DNA of 64,000 nt from Lachnospiraceae bacterium M18-1 (GCA_000403295.2 KE159611.1:193466-257465), one strand, 5' to 3'. Counted from the stretch's first letter, positions 1 through 9,482 are shown. The notes: a model not told the origin generated them from the letters alone. Made by a program: numbers and translations.

Positions 1-187
1 CCTCATGCGTATGGTCATGGCCGCACCCGCAATGCTCCCCGTGGCCATGGCTATGAGGATGAGATCCGTGATCATGTCCCTCATGCTTGTGGTCATGGCC
101 GCACCCGCAATGCTCCTCATGATCATGAGGTTGATATTTTCTTCCATTTTTTATAATTTCTTCATCTTGAATTGCTAATTCTCCCAT
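1..187 (-). CDS. His/Cys-rich metal-binding protein, N-terminal part
   Basis: The gene starts at 187 and runs off the left edge, so only the first 62 codons are visible. The start is set by a GGAGGG ribosome site (193-198) six bases upstream. After about 20 ordinary residues the protein is almost entirely His, Cys, Gly, Asp and Glu, with two copies of the motif EHCGCGHDH spaced 26 codons apart. Such N-terminal tails bind Zn, Ni or Co in cation-efflux proteins, P-type ATPases and metallochaperones. The body is outside the window, so the family cannot be named. The palindrome just upstream (217-232) resembles operators of ArsR/SmtB metal sensors, which supports metal-responsive expression. That link is inference. 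Confidence 0.6.
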   Translation of the reverse strand, partial: MGELAIQDEEIIKNGRKYQPHDHEEHCGCGHDHKHEGHDHGSHPHSHGHGEHCGCGHDHTHE

Positions 188-214
188 AATATCCCTCCAA
201 TAATCTTGCAAAAC

Positions 215-240
215 ACATGAATGTTTGTTCATATGTTCAT
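215..240 (-). promoter_or_regulatory. Putative ArsR/SmtB-type metal-sensor operator
   Basis: The sequence ATGAATGTTTGTTCAT (217-232) has perfect 5-bp inverted arms, ATGAA and TTCAT, six bases apart. A further ATGTTCAT half-site follows at 233-240. It lies 30-50 bases upstream of the His-rich gene. The TGAACA half-site is typical of Zn/Co/Cd-responsive ArsR-family operators. No ArsR gene is visible in the window. Confidence 0.5.
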
Positions 241-391
241 CTAATCACATTTTATGACTTTTGTCAAGAGAAAGTATAAAAAATCATAAAAAATATCAGC
301 TGCGGCTATTTACAGCCACTTCTCTGCATTCTAAGAAGTGAAAAAGCCGGATACACTGCCGTATTTAACGGCTGGCATCCAGCTTTTCCTG

Positions 392-757
392 TCATATATT
401 TCTCATATTCAGACCTGCTGTATATCCCAATCGGTACACCCATGCAGCTGATAAAAACAAAAGATTTGTCAATCCATAGCCAAAAAGAACTCCTGTCCAC
501 AGGCGGCGGATATTTTTACTTTCATAAGCCGTACAGAGCTGGATCATTCCGTCAATGACAAGCGGAAGAAGCAGCAGCAGGGAACATACTGTACCAGGAT
601 GCCACACGGCCCATGTGAATACAACTGCCAGGATCCCTGCCAGTTCCCCTGTACAGCGGGCACAGACTGGAAACTGCCTGCCGCGGTAATAGAATGACCG
701 TTCCGGCCTGCAGTGGCAGCCGAAGAAAATCGGCAGCCACTTATAAATCCATGCCAT
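392..757 (-). CDS. DUF2085 small membrane protein
   Basis: About 121 residues. The core shows the DUF2085 signature: CHCRPERSF near residue 15, followed by CARCTGELAG, then two to three hydrophobic helices. DUF2085 proteins are small membrane proteins of unknown function with conserved Cys and His residues that could hold a metal. The start at 757 (MAWIYKW) lies just after the stop codon of the zinc-ribbon gene at 762, so the two are probably co-transcribed and translationally coupled. A TTG start 33 bases further upstream would lie inside the previous gene and is less likely. Family assignment is fairly firm; role unknown. Confidence 0.7.
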   Translation of the reverse strand: MAWIYKWLPIFFGCHCRPERSFYYRGRQFPVCARCTGELAGILAVVFTWAVWHPGTVCSLLLLLPLVIDGMIQLCTAYESKNIRRLWTGVLFGYGLTNLLFLSAAWVYRLGYTAGLNMRNI

Positions 758-761
758 CCTT

Positions 762-1055
762 TTAATAATACACCGCACTGCTAAAGCCAATTATAAACAT
801 CAGGACATAAAAAGCAATTCCACATATTACGCCGACCAGCGCACCAATTCCTGCCGCTTTACTTGTCTTAGGCTTTGTATCCTTCCAAACTAAAAACAGA
901 ATCAATCCAACCAATGGGATACAGCATCCAAGCATTCCCCACAAAAATCCACCATTGTCGACTGTTGCAGGCTGGGTCACCTGCGAAACTCCGCACTTTG
1001 GACAGATGACCGCCTGATCGTCAATCTCTGCCCCACACTTTTTGCAAAATGCCAT
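762..1055 (-). CDS. Zinc-ribbon membrane protein
   Basis: 97 residues. The N-terminus carries a CxxC...CxxC zinc ribbon (CKKCGAEID, then CPKCGVS) within the first 25 residues. Two hydrophobic segments follow, around residues 35-55 and 70-92, separated by a basic loop. This layout is common in short Firmicutes zinc-ribbon proteins of unknown role. Its stop is four bases from the start of the DUF2085 gene, so the two form a small operon. The ribosome site is GGAGGAATGAATT just upstream of the ATG. No enzymatic function can be claimed. Confidence 0.75.
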   Translation of the reverse strand: MAFCKKCGAEIDDQAVICPKCGVSQVTQPATVDNGGFLWGMLGCCIPLVGLILFLVWKDTKPKTSKAAGIGALVGVICGIAFYVLMFIIGFSSAVYY

Positions 1056-1168
1056 AATTCATTCCTCCTCATATTGTCTGGTAAAATTGCACAATTCTTA
1101 TAGAATGCTATGCAATCCGCCTGTTTAATTATACATTTCACATTATTTTTTGTCAATATAACCGGGAA

Positions 1169-2362
1169 TTAAAATACCCTCTCATCCAGTCTTTTCATCG
1201 CCTCCTCCAGCAGTGCTTTTGGCAATGCAACGTTCAGCCTGATTCCATACTTCCCATGGAACGGCCTTCCATCCTGCCAGATCACTCCGGCCTCCACCCC
1301 CGCGCGCTGCAGCTCATCTATCGTCTTCCCATGCTTTCTGCACCATGCTTCGCAATCCAGGAACAGCATATAGGTCCCCTGTGGTCTTGCAACTGATACA
1401 CCGTCAAAATGTTCCCGGATAAAGCGGTATGCATAATCTACATTTTCTGTCAGGACCTGGCACAGCTCATCAACCCACTCGTATCCTTCCGCCTGATACG
1501 CCCCGATCAATGCATGCATGGACAGGACATTCATCGAATTATAATGCGGCAGGGAAGATTCCTTCCTGATCCGTTCCCTGATATATGGATTATATATAAT
1601 ATGATAGCTTCCGATCAGCCCTGCCAGATTGAATGTCTTGGAGGGAGCATAAAAAGCGGCTGTCCTCATTTTAGCATCCTCCGACACCATCTGAGTCGGA
1701 ATATGCTTATGCCCCGCCAGGATGATATCCGACCAGATTTCATCTGCGGCAACCATCACATCATGCTTACGGAAGATCTCCATGGCCCGCTCCAGCTCCC
1801 ACTGTTCCCAGACACGGCCTGTTGGATTGTGGGGCGAGCAGAAAACTGCCGCATGGATCTTCTCCTCTTCCAGCTTCCGTTCCATATCCTCAAAGTCCAT
1901 TCTCCAGTTCCCCTCTCCATCCTGCACAAGCGGACTGAGTACCATATGATATCCGTTATTCTCCAGGGCTTCTGTAAAACCGACATAGGTAGGGGAATGT
2001 AAAAGAATCTTGTCCCCCTTAGAGCAAAATACTCCCAATGCACTGAGTACACCGCCGAGCACCCCGTTTTCATAGCCGATACATTCCTTTGTCAGTCCCT
2101 GTACATTATGTCTCTTCTCCTGCCATCTGATAATGGAATCATAATACTCGTCCCTCGGGGAAAAATACCCATATGCCGCATGCCTGGTCCGCTCTATGAT
2201 CGCCTCTGGAATGGTGGGAACAGTCTGAAAATTCATATCCGCCACCCACATTGGAATCCTGCTGAAACCATCTTTAACCTGTATATTTTCATATGGAATC
2301 ACGTCCACAGCGATTGCGTCTTTACCGCTGCGATCCATAATTGTTGTAAAATCATACTTCAT
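1169..2362 (-). CDS. patB: PatB/MalY-type PLP aminotransferase (cystathionine beta-lyase)
   Basis: A 397-residue fold-type I PLP enzyme of the MalY/PatB subgroup. Members cleave C-S bonds of cystathionine or cysteine, giving homocysteine or sulfide, pyruvate and ammonia in the cytoplasm. Visible marks are the opening MKYDFTTIMDRSG, the CSPHNPTGRVW motif, ADEIWSDI with the pyridine-binding Asp, and APSKTFNLAG with the Schiff-base Lys. The start at 2362 is preferred over an upstream ATG because a GAGGGG site precedes it and family members begin here. It is divergent from azlC, which exports branched-chain amino acids, so a loose link to amino acid metabolism is possible. The exact substrate cannot be read from sequence. 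Confidence 0.85.
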   Translation of the reverse strand: MKYDFTTIMDRSGKDAIAVDVIPYENIQVKDGFSRIPMWVADMNFQTVPTIPEAIIERTRHAAYGYFSPRDEYYDSIIRWQEKRHNVQGLTKECIGYENGVLGGVLSALGVFCSKGDKILLHSPTYVGFTEALENNGYHMVLSPLVQDGEGNWRMDFEDMERKLEEEKIHAAVFCSPHNPTGRVWEQWELERAMEIFRKHDVMVAADEIWSDIILAGHKHIPTQMVSEDAKMRTAAFYAPSKTFNLAGLIGSYHIIYNPYIRERIRKESSLPHYNSMNVLSMHALIGAYQAEGYEWVDELCQVLTENVDYAYRFIREHFDGVSVARPQGTYMLFLDCEAWCRKHGKTIDELQRAGVEAGVIWQDGRPFHGKYGIRLNVALPKALLEEAMKRLDERVF

Positions 2363-2562
2363 CTTTTGTAACCCCTCTTTCTCAAAAACCGTATCTTGTT
2401 TGATTTCATGCAGCTGTATTTCCATTGTTTTATAATGAAACCGAAATACAGCCCATCATAGCCATTAGATAGATATATCCTCTTAACGGCCGTATGTGCT
2501 TATTCTAAATTAACATTCTATCAAAATCAATGATTCTTTTTTATAAATTTTTTTTCTTTAAT

Positions 2563-2591
2563 TTTACTTATCCTGACAGATGCGCTATAAT
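2563..2591 (+). promoter_or_regulatory. Promoter of azlCD
   Basis: TTTACT (2563-2568) and TATAAT (2586-2591) are 17 bp apart, a good sigma-A-type promoter, ending about 50 bases before the azlC start. Confidence 0.6.
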
Positions 2592-2642
2592 ATATTCTCG
2601 AAGCCGCTGATGTTGCTTCACTTTCAATTACAGGAGATTAAA

Positions 2643-3401
2643 ATGAAACAACTACACAAAACCAACATCCTCGGAACACAATACAGCTGGCAGGCCCTGC
2701 AGAACGGGATGCGGGACGGCGTCCCCATTGGGCTGGGCTATTTTGCCGTATCTTTTTCCCTGGGGATTGCCGCCAAAAACGCAGGACTCACTCCATTCCA
2801 GGGCTTTCTGGCAAGCCTTCTGTGCAATGCTTCGGCAGGAGAATATGCTGGATTCACCCTGATCGCCGCAGGTGCTACCTATCTGGAAGTGGCCGTCGTC
2901 ACCCTGATCGCCAACGCAAGGTATCTGTTGATGAGCTGTGCCATGAGTCAGCGGCTGGACCCCCGTATGCCCGGATTCCACAGACCGCTCATGGCCTTCC
3001 ATATTACAGATGAATTGTTCGGTATCGCGATTGCGCGTCCAGGCTGCCTGAATCCTTTTTACAGCTACGGCGCTGTGCTGGTGGCCGCACCTTGCTGGGC
3101 CGTCGGTACCGCTCTGGGCGCTATTGCCGGCGGACTGCTCCCGCTGCGCCTGGTCAGCGCATTCAGTGTCGCCCTTTATGGCATGTTCCTGGCAGTCATC
3201 ATTCCGGCCGCCAGAAAAAGCAAGGTAGTCGCCGGACTGATCGCCATCTGCTTCGGGGCCAGTTATGGTGCGGCACATCTGCCGGTCATATCCGAAATCT
3301 CTGACGGCACACGGACTATATTTCTGACTGTGGTGATTTCGGCCGCCGCTGCAGTTTTGTTTCCAAAAGATACAAATGAGGAGGAAGAAACGGATGCGTA
3401 A
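2643..3401 (+). CDS. azlC: AzlC family branched-chain amino acid exporter, large subunit
   Basis: 252 residues from the ATG at 2643, which has a CAGGAGAT ribosome site; the upstream ATG at 2580 sits on the promoter's -10 region. The protein has the AzlC pattern: GVPIGLGYFAVSFSLGIAA near the start, CNASAGEYAG, then several hydrophobic helices. AzlC pairs with AzlD in the cytoplasmic membrane to export branched-chain amino acids or analogues. azlD follows and overlaps its end by eight bases, so the subunits are translated together. The last residues are acidic and coincide with the azlD ribosome site. Confidence 0.9.
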   Translation: MKQLHKTNILGTQYSWQALQNGMRDGVPIGLGYFAVSFSLGIAAKNAGLTPFQGFLASLLCNASAGEYAGFTLIAAGATYLEVAVVTLIANARYLLMSCAMSQRLDPRMPGFHRPLMAFHITDELFGIAIARPGCLNPFYSYGAVLVAAPCWAVGTALGAIAGGLLPLRLVSAFSVALYGMFLAVIIPAARKSKVVAGLIAICFGASYGAAHLPVISEISDGTRTIFLTVVISAAAAVLFPKDTNEEEETDA

Positions 3402-3699
3402 TATGTATATTTACCTCCTGATCATGGCCGGTATATCGTATGCGATCAGAGCGCTTCCCATGATCCTGATCCGCAAGCCGATCAAGAACAGGTTTATTCA
3501 GTCATTTTTATATTATGTTCCCTATGTCACCCTGGCAGTCATGACCTTCCCAGCTATCGTGGAGGCTACGCAGAGTCCGGTATCCGGCTGCATTGCTCTT
3601 GCCGTCGGTCTCACCGCCGCCTGGCTGGGAGCCGATCTGTTCAAAACAGCCGTGCTGTGCTGTGCCGCTGTACTTGCGGCAGAAATGTTTTTACTTTAA
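3394..3699 (+). CDS. azlD: AzlD family branched-chain amino acid exporter, small subunit
   Basis: 101 residues with four hydrophobic segments, the usual AzlD size. The motif YAIRALPMILIRKP near residue 20 and the following YYVPYVTLAVMTFPA stretch are typical of the family. The chosen start at 3394 follows a GAGGAGG site inside the end of azlC. It is the membrane partner of AzlC. A hairpin at 3708-3743 closes the region before the convergent sensor kinase. Confidence 0.85.
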   Translation: MRNMYIYLLIMAGISYAIRALPMILIRKPIKNRFIQSFLYYVPYVTLAVMTFPAIVEATQSPVSGCIALAVGLTAAWLGADLFKTAVLCCAAVLAAEMFLL

Positions 3700-3743
3700 A
3701 AAATATAGAACTGCCCGGGAAGTTTTGTTATCCCGGCAGTTCC
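3698..3743 (-). terminator. Intrinsic terminator between azlD and the sensor kinase
   Basis: The arms GAACTGCCCGGGA and TCCCGGCAGTTC pair with one bulge around a 10-base loop. Read on the minus strand the hairpin is followed by a T-rich tract (TATATTTTTT). It serves the sensor kinase gene ending at 3836; it may also slow plus-strand readthrough from azlD. Confidence 0.7.
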
Positions 3744-3835
3744 ATTTATGCATCCGTATGCAAAACAGCTTTGGAAAGCAGACTTTGTGCATTGTTCACA
3801 GTATATCGTCGGCCGACTGCTCCATAGCGAATGTT

Positions 3836-6800
3836 TTATTTTCCTGAATTGAGATACCGCCCCAGCACAGATATGAAGAAATCCACGTCAATCGGCTTCG
3901 CAATATGGGCAGTCATTCCATTCTTTAATGCCGCTTCCTTATCCTCATCCATCGCATTCGCTGTCATAGCAATAATCGGCAGGTGCCGGACATCCGCCCT
4001 CGGCATGGCCCGAATGGTCCGGGTTGCCTCATAACCGTCCATGATCGGCATCTGCACATCCATCAGGATTGCGTCATAATATCCCTCATCCACTTTCTTC
4101 ATCATCTCTACCGCATCCGATCCATCCGGCGCCGTATCCACAATAAATCCCGTCTCTTGCAGAATCTCTTCCGCAATCTCGCGGTTCAGCTCATTGTCCT
4201 CCACAAGCAGAATACGCTTTCCATTAAAATCCGCCTGCAGCCATGTAACCTCTTCCTCATCCTTTTCAATCAGACGGTTTGCCACAAGCAATACGGTCTT
4301 TAGATCAGACATAAAGAGCGGTTTTGCACAAAATGCGCTGATTCCGGCTTCTTTTGCGTCCTCTTCAATATCGGCCCAGTCATATGCGGTCAGTATAATG
4401 ATCGGGGCCTCGCTCCCTACCGCGCCGCGAATCCTCCGGGCTGTTTCGATTCCGCTGGTCTCCGGCATCTGCCAGTCTATGATATAAGTATGATAGGAAT
4501 CTCCATCTTCAAATGCATTCTTTGCCCTGTATGCGGCTTCTCTTCCGGAGGTCGTCCACTCCGCACGCATCCCGATCTGTTTTAGCATCCTGCATACACT
4601 GGTACAGGTGTCAAAATCATCGTCCACAACAAGTGCGCGCTGGCCGATCAATTCCTTGATCTTTTCAGCCTCTTTTTCCGTATTCTGCAGCTTCAGTCTG
4701 AGCTCTACCGTAAAGGTCGTTCCCTTGTTCTTTTCGCTCTCAACACTGATCTTACCGCCCATCATATCCACGATATTCTTCGTGATCGCCATCCCCAGTC
4801 CAGTACCCTGAATCCCGGTCTTGGTCGTACTTGATTCCCGTTCAAAGGGTTCAAATATATGATCCACAAACTCCGGCGACATCCCGATGCCGTTGTCCTT
4901 GATGATAAAGACATACTCTCCGTATCCGCGCCGGTATGTGCTTTTCTGTATAATCCGGAAGTTGACCGTCCCGCCGGCCGGGGTATACTTCACCGCATTG
5001 CTAATCAGGTTCACAAACATCTGGTTCAGTTTCAGCGAATCCGCAAATACGTCCTCGTTGGCAATGTCATAGGTATCAATAAATAATTCCAGCTGCTTTG
5101 CCTTGACCTGGGGCTGTATGATATTGACAAGGTTATGCATCAATTCGGAAATATTGCACTCCTGCTCCTTGATCTGTACTTTTCCGCTCTCAATCCTGCT
5201 CATATCCAGAATATCATTGATCAGGCTGAGCAGATGATTGCTGGAGGAAAGTACCTTCTGCAGGCAGTCTCTCACCTGGCTCTTATTGTCAATATGGCTC
5301 ACAGCAATCGTCGTAAACCCGATGATCGCGTTCATCGGCGTGCGGATATCATGAGACATATTGGATAGGAAGGTGGTTTTCGCATTGTTGGCATGCTGCG
5401 CCTCCAGCAAAGCATCCTGGAGTGCCTGGGTCTGTTCCATCTGCCTTTTCACCTGGCCCGTGATCTCCTTGGTCACGACCATGACCATGATATCTCCTGT
5501 ATCATCATCCCATGTCATGATAAAGGACTGACGCACACATATTTTTTCTCCGCTCAGACTCTCGCTCCAATATTCTACATTGATCTCCGTATCGCCTTCT
5601 TCAAAACATTTCTTTAAGTAATCCGGATTGATCGTTCTGCAGTAATCCTCCAGGGATTCCTCAGCCACAAACTGCTTCCATTTTTCAAACCATTCAGAAG
5701 CCCTGCAGGGCGCTTCCATCCCTACCCGATCAAGCAGGGAAACCAGTTCGTCATCTAACGTGCAGACAATATCCCGCTCAATCATGTCGCGGGTCAGGTT
5801 GAAATCAAATGTATAAATCGCCTTTGATGTGATCGCGATCCGATACTGCCGTTCTTTCCGGTTCGCAAGGGAAATCCTGGCCTGAATCTTCAGTTCTCGT
5901 TCCTTAACCTCCGTAATATTCTGCCGGATAAACAAGGCTTTTCGGGCCCTGCCGTTCTTCCGCTCCAGACAGATCACATTCATATGTTCCCATTCCGCAT
6001 TGCCGTTTCTCTGTACATGATACTCCAGACGCACATCTGTTTCATTTTCGCCCAGCATGTCCGCAAGTGTATTTACATTAAATATTTCGGAAAACTTTTC
6101 TCTGTCAGCTTCTTCTATCAAAAAGGTCGTTAAATACTCACACAGGTCTTCTACCCTGCCGTTGCAGTCAATCACATCCCTCTCCGGCCGTGTTCCGGTC
6201 AGATAATGGTATGTTCCCTTTTCAAAATCAATCATGACAAAACGGGCAAACAACGTATTGACTCCGCCGATCACATACCCCATCTCCCGGTTTTCTTTTT
6301 CCAGACGCTTCTTTTCCTTCCTTGACCGTGTCAGCAGTATAATAATGTAGATAAGGAACAGGAGGATCAGTATGATCTCCAGAATGCTTCCCGTGCGGTT
6401 CGCGTTATTGATCATGGTCTGGGTTATGCTTTTCGGGAACATTTGTACAAGGACATAATCTTTCTCCGGCAGATTGATCACACAGATATTATCTGTTTTA
6501 CTGCCGTCAGGGCAGATGAAGGCCCCTTCCCCTCCGCTCTCGAACAGAGCCTTGATTTCTATCAATATCTCCTCTGAAACAATGTTGGAATCTTTCAGCA
6601 TTGTAAATATATTTTCAGAATCGTCTTCTCCGTCTGAGCTGGCGATCTTGGACCCGTCCTGCATGCAGAGGTATACATCTGCCTTTTCTCCGAAATAGCT
6701 GGCGGAAAGCAGGTCATATAGGTAGGAATTTGCAGAATAGATTCCTTCCAGTACACCGATGATCTCGCCACGGAAATACAGAGGCGAATAGAAGGTCACC

Positions 6801-7240
6801 ACGGTATCGTCAAATAGGCCTGAATGCATCTCTACAGACATGCCGGTCTTTCCGTTCATTCCCTGAAGATAATACTCCTTGCCCGACGTATCTGAAACCG
6901 CCCCGTCTGAGGTCACGCTGGTGCCGCCTGCATCCGTATAGATAAAGGAATCAAACAGGGAATTTCCCGTCATGCCCTTCAACGCATCCACGCTGACGGT
7001 TGGTTCAGCCAAGCCTTCCCCCAGAAAATATGCGTATGTACTGATACGGTTGATCGCATTTTCAAGCTCTTTTGAAATCAGACGAGCCGTCTGCTGCGCC
7101 GAATCTTCCGCATAGTTCAGATTCTGATTCTCTATACGCTTGCTGTTCTGCACCGTATACCACCAAAAAAGTATAATGATAGCCGCTAAAAGGAATAGCC
7201 CATAAATAACGCCTTGAAACGATCTCTTTTTTTCATTCAT
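3836..7240 (-). CDS. Hybrid sensor histidine kinase with two receiver domains
   Basis: 1134 residues. Residues about 8-28 and 284-304 are membrane helices that bracket a ~255-residue extracellular part resembling a double-CACHE ligand sensor. Two PAS-like regions follow (about 325-600). The HisKA motif NMSHDIRTPMNAIIGF places the phospho-acceptor at His630. An HATPase domain (NAVKYTPAGG, GTGLGMAI) follows. Two receivers carry Asp922 (DWQMP) and Asp1061 (DVQMP). No output domain is present, so the phosphate must pass to another protein. It has its own promoter and a GGAGGACTTCTGG ribosome region. The ligand is not deducible. The gene next door, glgB, has its own terminator, so this is a single-gene unit. 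Confidence 0.88.
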   Translation of the reverse strand: MNEKKRSFQGVIYGLFLLAAIIILFWWYTVQNSKRIENQNLNYAEDSAQQTARLISKELENAINRISTYAYFLGEGLAEPTVSVDALKGMTGNSLFDSFIYTDAGGTSVTSDGAVSDTSGKEYYLQGMNGKTGMSVEMHSGLFDDTVVTFYSPLYFRGEIIGVLEGIYSANSYLYDLLSASYFGEKADVYLCMQDGSKIASSDGEDDSENIFTMLKDSNIVSEEILIEIKALFESGGEGAFICPDGSKTDNICVINLPEKDYVLVQMFPKSITQTMINNANRTGSILEIILILLFLIYIIILLTRSRKEKKRLEKENREMGYVIGGVNTLFARFVMIDFEKGTYHYLTGTRPERDVIDCNGRVEDLCEYLTTFLIEEADREKFSEIFNVNTLADMLGENETDVRLEYHVQRNGNAEWEHMNVICLERKNGRARKALFIRQNITEVKERELKIQARISLANRKERQYRIAITSKAIYTFDFNLTRDMIERDIVCTLDDELVSLLDRVGMEAPCRASEWFEKWKQFVAEESLEDYCRTINPDYLKKCFEEGDTEINVEYWSESLSGEKICVRQSFIMTWDDDTGDIMVMVVTKEITGQVKRQMEQTQALQDALLEAQHANNAKTTFLSNMSHDIRTPMNAIIGFTTIAVSHIDNKSQVRDCLQKVLSSSNHLLSLINDILDMSRIESGKVQIKEQECNISELMHNLVNIIQPQVKAKQLELFIDTYDIANEDVFADSLKLNQMFVNLISNAVKYTPAGGTVNFRIIQKSTYRRGYGEYVFIIKDNGIGMSPEFVDHIFEPFERESSTTKTGIQGTGLGMAITKNIVDMMGGKISVESEKNKGTTFTVELRLKLQNTEKEAEKIKELIGQRALVVDDDFDTCTSVCRMLKQIGMRAEWTTSGREAAYRAKNAFEDGDSYHTYIIDWQMPETSGIETARRIRGAVGSEAPIIILTAYDWADIEEDAKEAGISAFCAKPLFMSDLKTVLLVANRLIEKDEEEVTWLQADFNGKRILLVEDNELNREIAEEILQETGFIVDTAPDGSDAVEMMKKVDEGYYDAILMDVQMPIMDGYEATRTIRAMPRADVRHLPIIAMTANAMDEDKEAALKNGMTAHIAKPIDVDFFISVLGRYLNSGK

Positions 7241-7279
7241 CCAGAAGTCCTCCGTTAATAAGCCAACAGTCCTTCTTGT

Positions 7280-7308
7280 ATTTTATCATAAGTCTCTTAT
7301 TCTTTCAA
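7280..7308 (-). promoter_or_regulatory. Promoter of the hybrid sensor kinase
   Basis: Read on the minus strand, TTGAAA (7308-7303) and TAAAAT (7285-7280) are 17 bp apart, 40 bases before the kinase start. Confidence 0.6.
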
Positions 7309-7330
7309 TAAAATTGAGAGGGACGCAGAT

Positions 7331-7375
7331 GAAAAAATGGCTGGTGCAGATGTGTCTGCACCAGCCATTTTTTAT
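7331..7375 (-). terminator. Intrinsic terminator of glgB
   Basis: A perfect hairpin with arms ATGGCTGGTGCAGA and TCTGCACCAGCCAT and a TGTG loop, flanked by A6 and T6 runs. It lies 20 bases past the glgB stop. The symmetric flanks would let it work in both directions. Confidence 0.9.
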
Positions 7376-7393
7376 CTTGTTCCTGTACTTCAT

Positions 7394-9361
7394 CTAAAAC
7401 TCAAACACCGCTACTCCATATGGCGGAAGCGGATATGCAAAGGAATATTTCTGTCCGTCGCATTCCTTCTTCACTGCTTTATAGATCAGCGGCCGCGCCT
7501 CACCTTTTCCGCCGTACCTCTCATCGTCACTGTTCAGGATCAGCTTATACTGCTTGCCCCTTGGCACGCCGACTCGGTAGTCCTCCCGCTCCATCGGAGT
7601 GAAGTTGCACACGAACAAAAGGTTCTTTTTCTTATCGCTGGAATATCTTACGAAGCTGAAAATGCTCCGGAATATATCATCCTTGTTGATCCATTCAAAG
7701 CCTTCTTCTTCCGTATCCATCTCATACAGCGCCTTGCTCTTCCGATACAGGTGCAGAAGCTCCTGTACCCAGTTCTGAATCTGCTGGTGGGGCTGCTCGG
7801 CCAGAAGATACCAGTCAAGCTCCCGCTCCTCGCTCCATTCCCTGAGCTGGGCGAAATCCTGCCCCATGAAGAGCAGCTTCTTGCCCGGATGTCCCATCAT
7901 AAACGCATAGGCAACCTTCAGATTCGCGAACTTGTCGAATCCCAGGCCCGGCATTTTGTTCAGCATAGAACACTTCAGATGAACCACCTCGTCATGAGAA
8001 AGTACAAGGATATAGTTCTCACTGTACGCATATTCCATGGAAAACGTCATCATATAATGCGCGTTCTTCCGGAACAGCGGATCCAGCTTCATATATTCTG
8101 TAAAATCATGCATCCAGCCCATATTCCACTTAATGCTGAAACCAAGGCCGTCCTCTTCCGGCACTCCGGTCACCTTCGGCCATGCCGTGGATTCTTCCGC
8201 AATCATGACTGCCCCGCGGTTACGTCCCAGCACTACGGAATTAAGGTGCTTGAAAAACTCGATTGCTTCCAGGTTCTCATTGCCGCCGTATTTATTTGCA
8301 ACCCACTGGCCGTCCTGCTTTCCGTAATCCAGATACAGCATGGAAGCTACCGCGTCCACACGCAGGCCATCTACATGGTAGTGCTCGATCCAGAATAACG
8401 CATTTGCGATCAGGAAGTTCTCCACCTCTGTCTTGCCCAGGTCAAAAATCTTGGTTCCCCAGTCCGGATGCTCCCCGCGTCTGGGATCCGCATACTCAAA
8501 TGTAGGGGTTCCGTCAAAATCTGCCAAACCATGCGCATCCCTTGGGAAATGGGCCGGCACCCAGTCCAGGATGACACCGATCTTGTTCTTATGCAGATAA
8601 TTCACAAGGAACGCAAAATCCTCCGGACTGCCGTATCTTGACGTAGGCGCATAGTATCCTGTCACCTGGTATCCCCAGGAGCCGTCAAAAGGATGCTCTG
8701 CAATACCCATCAGCTCCACATGGGTATATCCCATCTTCTTGACATAGTCCGTAACAGATACTGCAAAATCACGGTACGTGTAAAAACCTTCATCCTCCCT
8801 GCAGGGATGACGCATCCAGGAACCCATATGCACTTCATAGACCGACATCGGGTTCTTCGTATTGTCCCACTTCTCACGCGCTTCCATCCAGGCATCATCG
8901 GTCCAGCTAAAATGCGCGATATCCGCCACCCGGGAAGCGTTGCCCGGACGCAGCTCCGAATAATTGGCAAAAGGATCCGCCTTGAAGAGCTTCTCCCCCT
9001 TCATAGTCTCGATGCAGAACTTATACATATCCCCTACCTTGGCGCCAGGGACAAAACATGTATAAATCCCGGCCGGCTCCTGCCGTTCCATCTCATCGGC
9101 ATCCACTTCCCAGTTATTGAACTCTCCGACCACAGACACCTTCTCAGCATGAGGCGCCCATACCGCAAAGTACACACCCTCCACACCGTCTACAGTCACT
9201 CTATGGGCACCCATCTTTTTATATATCTCATAATGAGTGCCGTGTCCGAACAGGTACTGGTCCAGTTCCCCGATCTCATAAGGCTGCGCAGCCTTTTGGG
9301 GTTTTACGGCTTTTGCCGTCTTGCTGGCTGCTGTTGTTTTACTGGTATCATTCTTTTTCAT
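7394..9361 (-). CDS. glgB: 1,4-alpha-glucan branching enzyme
   Basis: 655 residues, GH13 family. It makes alpha-1,6 branches in glycogen by cutting and transferring alpha-1,4 chains. After a Lys/Ala-rich N-terminal tail (residues 1-25) comes a CBM48 domain, then the (beta/alpha)8 barrel. The catalytic nucleophile is in GLRVDAVASM, the acid Glu in IAEESTAWP, and the transition-state Asp in LSHDEVVH. The start is preceded by GAGGTGGGCTT. It has its own promoter and terminator and is separated by 25 kb from glgCD, so glycogen genes are dispersed here. The basic, low-complexity N-terminal tail is an extension beyond the usual start of the family. Confidence 0.93.
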   Translation of the reverse strand: MKKNDTSKTTAASKTAKAVKPQKAAQPYEIGELDQYLFGHGTHYEIYKKMGAHRVTVDGVEGVYFAVWAPHAEKVSVVGEFNNWEVDADEMERQEPAGIYTCFVPGAKVGDMYKFCIETMKGEKLFKADPFANYSELRPGNASRVADIAHFSWTDDAWMEAREKWDNTKNPMSVYEVHMGSWMRHPCREDEGFYTYRDFAVSVTDYVKKMGYTHVELMGIAEHPFDGSWGYQVTGYYAPTSRYGSPEDFAFLVNYLHKNKIGVILDWVPAHFPRDAHGLADFDGTPTFEYADPRRGEHPDWGTKIFDLGKTEVENFLIANALFWIEHYHVDGLRVDAVASMLYLDYGKQDGQWVANKYGGNENLEAIEFFKHLNSVVLGRNRGAVMIAEESTAWPKVTGVPEEDGLGFSIKWNMGWMHDFTEYMKLDPLFRKNAHYMMTFSMEYAYSENYILVLSHDEVVHLKCSMLNKMPGLGFDKFANLKVAYAFMMGHPGKKLLFMGQDFAQLREWSEERELDWYLLAEQPHQQIQNWVQELLHLYRKSKALYEMDTEEEGFEWINKDDIFRSIFSFVRYSSDKKKNLLFVCNFTPMEREDYRVGVPRGKQYKLILNSDDERYGGKGEARPLIYKAVKKECDGQKYSFAYPLPPYGVAVFEF

Positions 9362-9482
9362 AAGCCCACCTCGTCACTGCTTGTTTTTTTCCGTGCATTA
9401 CATGTGGATAGGCCTATCGGTATCTCAGTCGTTCACATCTCCCAGGCAAGCATGTGATACACGGTATATTCATATAAATCCT

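Noticed and set aside
1..130. Short repeats that could suggest a CRISPR array
   Set aside because: The repeats are in one reading frame encoding His/Cys-rich protein, with no unique spacers of constant length.
7337..8398. A 353-codon plus-strand open frame across glgB
   Set aside because: Antisense to a gene with full catalytic motifs; it begins in the glgB terminator.
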